This document shows, piece by piece, positions 4,726 through 6,799 of a DNA stretch of 6,799 nucleotides; the stretch's first letter is position 1, and each line of letters begins with the position of its first letter. The stretch is from positions 1-6,799 of the forward strand of contig CATMVR010000276.1 in assembly GCA_950075905.1 (NCBI GenBank), read 5' to 3'. Source of the stretch: an uncultured Persicitalea sp. GTDB taxonomy: Bacteria > Bacteroidota > Bacteroidia > Cytophagales > Spirosomataceae. The notes under the pieces were generated by a model, which was not told where the DNA came from, ran no database searches, and was given only the letters and a program-made list of their open reading frames with translations. A program made the translations under genes and the position numbers.

Positions 4726-6799
4726 ATGAAACAACATTACCTCCTCCTTGGCAGGAGTGTGTGCCTTGGCATTCTCCTTGCTATTTGGATGTTGCCTGCT
4801 CAGGCTCAAAACCGCACCATTACCGGTAAAGTGTACGATGCCCAGGCAAACTCGCCGCTACCCGGGGCTACTGTCACTCTCAAAGGCTCTACAAATGTTG
4901 GAGCCACAACTACCGCTGACGGTACTTACTCTCTGAATGTACCTTCCTCCACCGGTACGCTTGTTTTCTCCTTTATAGGCTACGTAGGAAAAGAAGTGGA
5001 AATTGGAAACAAGTCTGTCATTGAAGTACAATTGACTCCCGACATCAGTAATCTGCAAGAAGTGATCGTGACAGGTTATGGATCCCAGTCGAAGCGGGAT
5101 ATTACCGGAGCGGTGACAACAGTCAACGCCCGGGATCTGCAGGCAGTGCCCGCCACTACCTTTGCCCAACAGCTGCAAGGGCGTGCCTCGGGTCTTAATA
5201 TTGTCAACGACGCAACTCCTGGCGGTAATGCCACGGTACGCATACGGGGTTTTGGTACCATTGGTAACAACGACCCGCTGTTTATTATTGATGGGGTACC
5301 TACGGAGAATCAGGGCAACCTAAACCCCAATGATATTGAAACTATCCAAATTCTTAAAGACGCGTCTTCGGCTTCCATCTATGGTTCACGCGCTGCCAAT
5401 GGCGTGGTGATTATCACTACCAAACAAGGTAAGGTTGGAAAACCGGTCATTTCTTTCAATGCCTACTATGGCACTCAAAAGGTAGCAAACGACGTACAGG
5501 CCCTAAATGCCCGTGAATTGGGTGAGTATCTTTATCTGGCAGACAAGTATGCTGGCAAAACCCCCTCACATGGGCAATATACTTTTGGACCAAATGGGGA
5601 AGTAACCCTGCCGGAATATGTATTTCCAAGCAATGGCAAAAATGGCACTCCAGAAGTAAACCCGGATCGTTACTCCCTGCAACCAGGCAATATTTACGCT
5701 ATTACCAAAGCCGCCGATACCAACTGGTGGGAAGAGCTTACGCAAACGGCCCCTATTCAAAACTATCAATTATCGGCCAACGGAGGCACTGAAAACGGTC
5801 GATATGCTATTTCGCTGGGCTATTTCAGCCAGGATGGCGTTGTAAAATTTATTGGCTATGATCGTTATACTATACGCGCAAATACTGAGTTTGCCGGGTT
5901 GAACAAGAAGCTGCGCATTGGGGAAAACCTATCTGTATCTTTTGACAATCGAAAGGGGGGCTTTGGAAACAATGAAGAGCAAAATGCCGTCTCTGGGTCC
6001 TATAAGCATCATCCTCTACTCCCAATCTATGATATAGCAGGAAACTTTGCTGGTTCAAGAGGACTCAACCTTGGCAATAACTCCAACCCGTATGCAACAC
6101 TTGCAAGGCAACAGGATAACCGCACCATGCGCCTGCGCATTTTTGGAAACGTGTACGGTGAATACGACATTATTCCTAATCTGACGGTAAAATCCAGCCT
6201 GGGTATTGACGGCGTCAGCCAGCGGGGACGCTACATTGGCCGGGCCAACCCCGAATATGTAGAGGGGAGTTTTAACAACGGCTCTACCTCCGCAGACGAG
6301 TACTCCTATCAGTGGGTTTGGTCCAATACACTTTCCTACTCGCGCCAGTTTAGTGACAAACATAAAGTAGATGCCTATGTAGGAACCGAAGCTATTCGGG
6401 AGTTTCAGGAAATATTTGGAGCTTCCCGTAGTGGTTATGCTTTTGAAATCCCTTCCATCATAAGCTATCTGGATTTGGGAGATCCAACACGGGTCGGTAA
6501 TTACGGGCGTGTTAATCGTGATTACACGCTCTTTTCCCTGTTTGGTAAAGCCAACTATTCTTATGCGGATAAGTACCTTGTGCAGTTCATTTTGCGAAAT
6601 GATGCTTCATCCCGTTTTTTGAGTGCTTCCCGCTCGGCTACCTTTCCGGCCGTCAGCCTTGGCTGGCGCCTGTCTGAAGAAGAGTTTCTACGGGGAGTTA
6701 GCTGGTTAAGTGACCTGAAACTCCGGTATGGATGGGGTAAAACCGGGAACCAGAAAATTGGAGATTACAACGCCTACACAACATACCGCGCCAATATAT
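4726..6799 (+). CDS. SusC/RagA-family TonB-dependent outer-membrane receptor without STN domain (3' end missing)
   Basis: The first 691 codons of a TonB-dependent transporter are present and the frame runs off the right edge; relatives are about 1,000 residues. It starts at ATG 4726-4728. A signal peptide ends near residue 27 (LPAQAQ). A CarboxypepD_reg-like domain spans about 31-105 (ITGKVYDA, LPGATVTLKG, FSFIGY). The conserved EVIVTGYGSQSKRDITGAV stretch is at 112-130. The plug spans about 130-235 with the family hallmarks VRIRGFGTIG, DPLFIIDGVP, ILKDASSASIYGSRAANG and VVIITTKQGK. The rest, rich in Tyr, Asn and alternating strands, is the first half of the beta-barrel. In this family the barrel imports a substrate, often a glycan, peptide or other large nutrient, together with a SusD-like surface lipoprotein, normally encoded just downstream and so out of view. 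There is no STN domain, so it is not expected to signal directly to FecR. Substrate unknown. Confidence 0.95.
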   Translation, partial: MKQHYLLLGRSVCLGILLAIWMLPAQAQNRTITGKVYDAQANSPLPGATVTLKGSTNVGATTTADGTYSLNVPSSTGTLVFSFIGYVGKEVEIGNKSVIEVQLTPDISNLQEVIVTGYGSQSKRDITGAVTTVNARDLQAVPATTFAQQLQGRASGLNIVNDATPGGNATVRIRGFGTIGNNDPLFIIDGVPTENQGNLNPNDIETIQILKDASSASIYGSRAANGVVIITTKQGKVGKPVISFNAYYGTQKVANDVQALNARELGEYLYLADKYAGKTPSHGQYTFGPNGEVTLPEYVFPSNGKNGTPEVNPDRYSLQPGNIYAITKAADTNWWEELTQTAPIQNYQLSANGGTENGRYAISLGYFSQDGVVKFIGYDRYTIRANTEFAGLNKKLRIGENLSVSFDNRKGGFGNNEEQNAVSGSYKHHPLLPIYDIAGNFAGSRGLNLGNNSNPYATLARQQDNRTMRLRIFGNVYGEYDIIPNLTVKSSLGIDGVSQRGRYIGRANPEYVEGSFNNGSTSADEYSYQWVWSNTLSYSRQFSDKHKVDAYVGTEAIREFQEIFGASRSGYAFEIPSIISYLDLGDPTRVGNYGRVNRDYTLFSLFGKANYSYADKYLVQFILRNDASSRFLSASRSATFPAVSLGWRLSEEEFLRGVSWLSDLKLRYGWGKTGNQKIGDYNAYTTYRANI

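Noticed and set aside
4858..5270. Minus-strand open frames opposite the second SusC-type gene
   Set aside because: The plus-strand frame here encodes the canonical CarboxypepD_reg and plug motifs; the antisense frames are incidental.
1..6799. CRISPR arrays, tRNA or rRNA genes, insertion sequences, phage genes
   Set aside because: No regularly spaced repeats, cloverleaf-like sequences, transposase motifs or terminal inverted repeats were found on either strand.

Overview
The window looks like chromosomal DNA from a Bacteroidota bacterium, most likely of the order Cytophagales. The reasons are two SusC/RagA-type TonB-dependent receptors, a FecI-like sigma factor next to a FecR-like anti-sigma factor with a C-terminal DUF4974-like segment, gene starts without clear Shine-Dalgarno sequences, and AT-rich gaps between genes of moderate GC content. 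The genus cannot be fixed from this sequence.

Left half, minus strand (about 1-2888): read in the direction of transcription, there is an ECF sigma factor (2888-2316), a FecR-type membrane anti-sigma factor (2125-1052, apparently starting at TTG), and the first 298 codons of a SusC/RagA receptor with an N-terminal STN signalling domain (894-1, cut by the window edge). This is the layout of a FecIRA-type cell-surface signalling system. Substrate binding at the outer-membrane receptor is passed through the periplasmic STN domain to FecR, which then releases or activates the sigma factor, usually for transcription of the receptor operon. The gaps between the three genes are fairly long (190 and 157 bases) and each holds a hairpin, so separate promoters or partial termination inside the cassette are possible.

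Middle (2889-3302): a 414-base divergent intergenic region with no convincing gene. It contains a 7-base inverted repeat in front of the sigma gene and a weak candidate promoter in front of the next gene. The gene at 3303-4457 (plus strand) encodes a complete lipoprotein L,D-transpeptidase of the YkuD superfamily, similar to the catalytic part of YcbB/LdtD but apparently without a peptidoglycan-binding domain.

Right part (4458-6799): a 268-base, very AT-rich gap carries a good match to a TTGACA/TACAAT promoter and two AT-only palindromes about three helical turns apart. It is followed by the 5' two thirds of a second SusC/RagA receptor (4726 to the right edge). This receptor has no STN domain, so it is probably a plain nutrient importer whose SusD-like partner would lie beyond the window.

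Every gene here falls in a known family. I see no CRISPR array, RNA gene, transposase or phage gene. The points most worth checking are the possible regulatory structures between the genes, the minimal L,D-transpeptidase, and whether the sigma/FecR pair acts only on its own receptor or also on the divergent genes.
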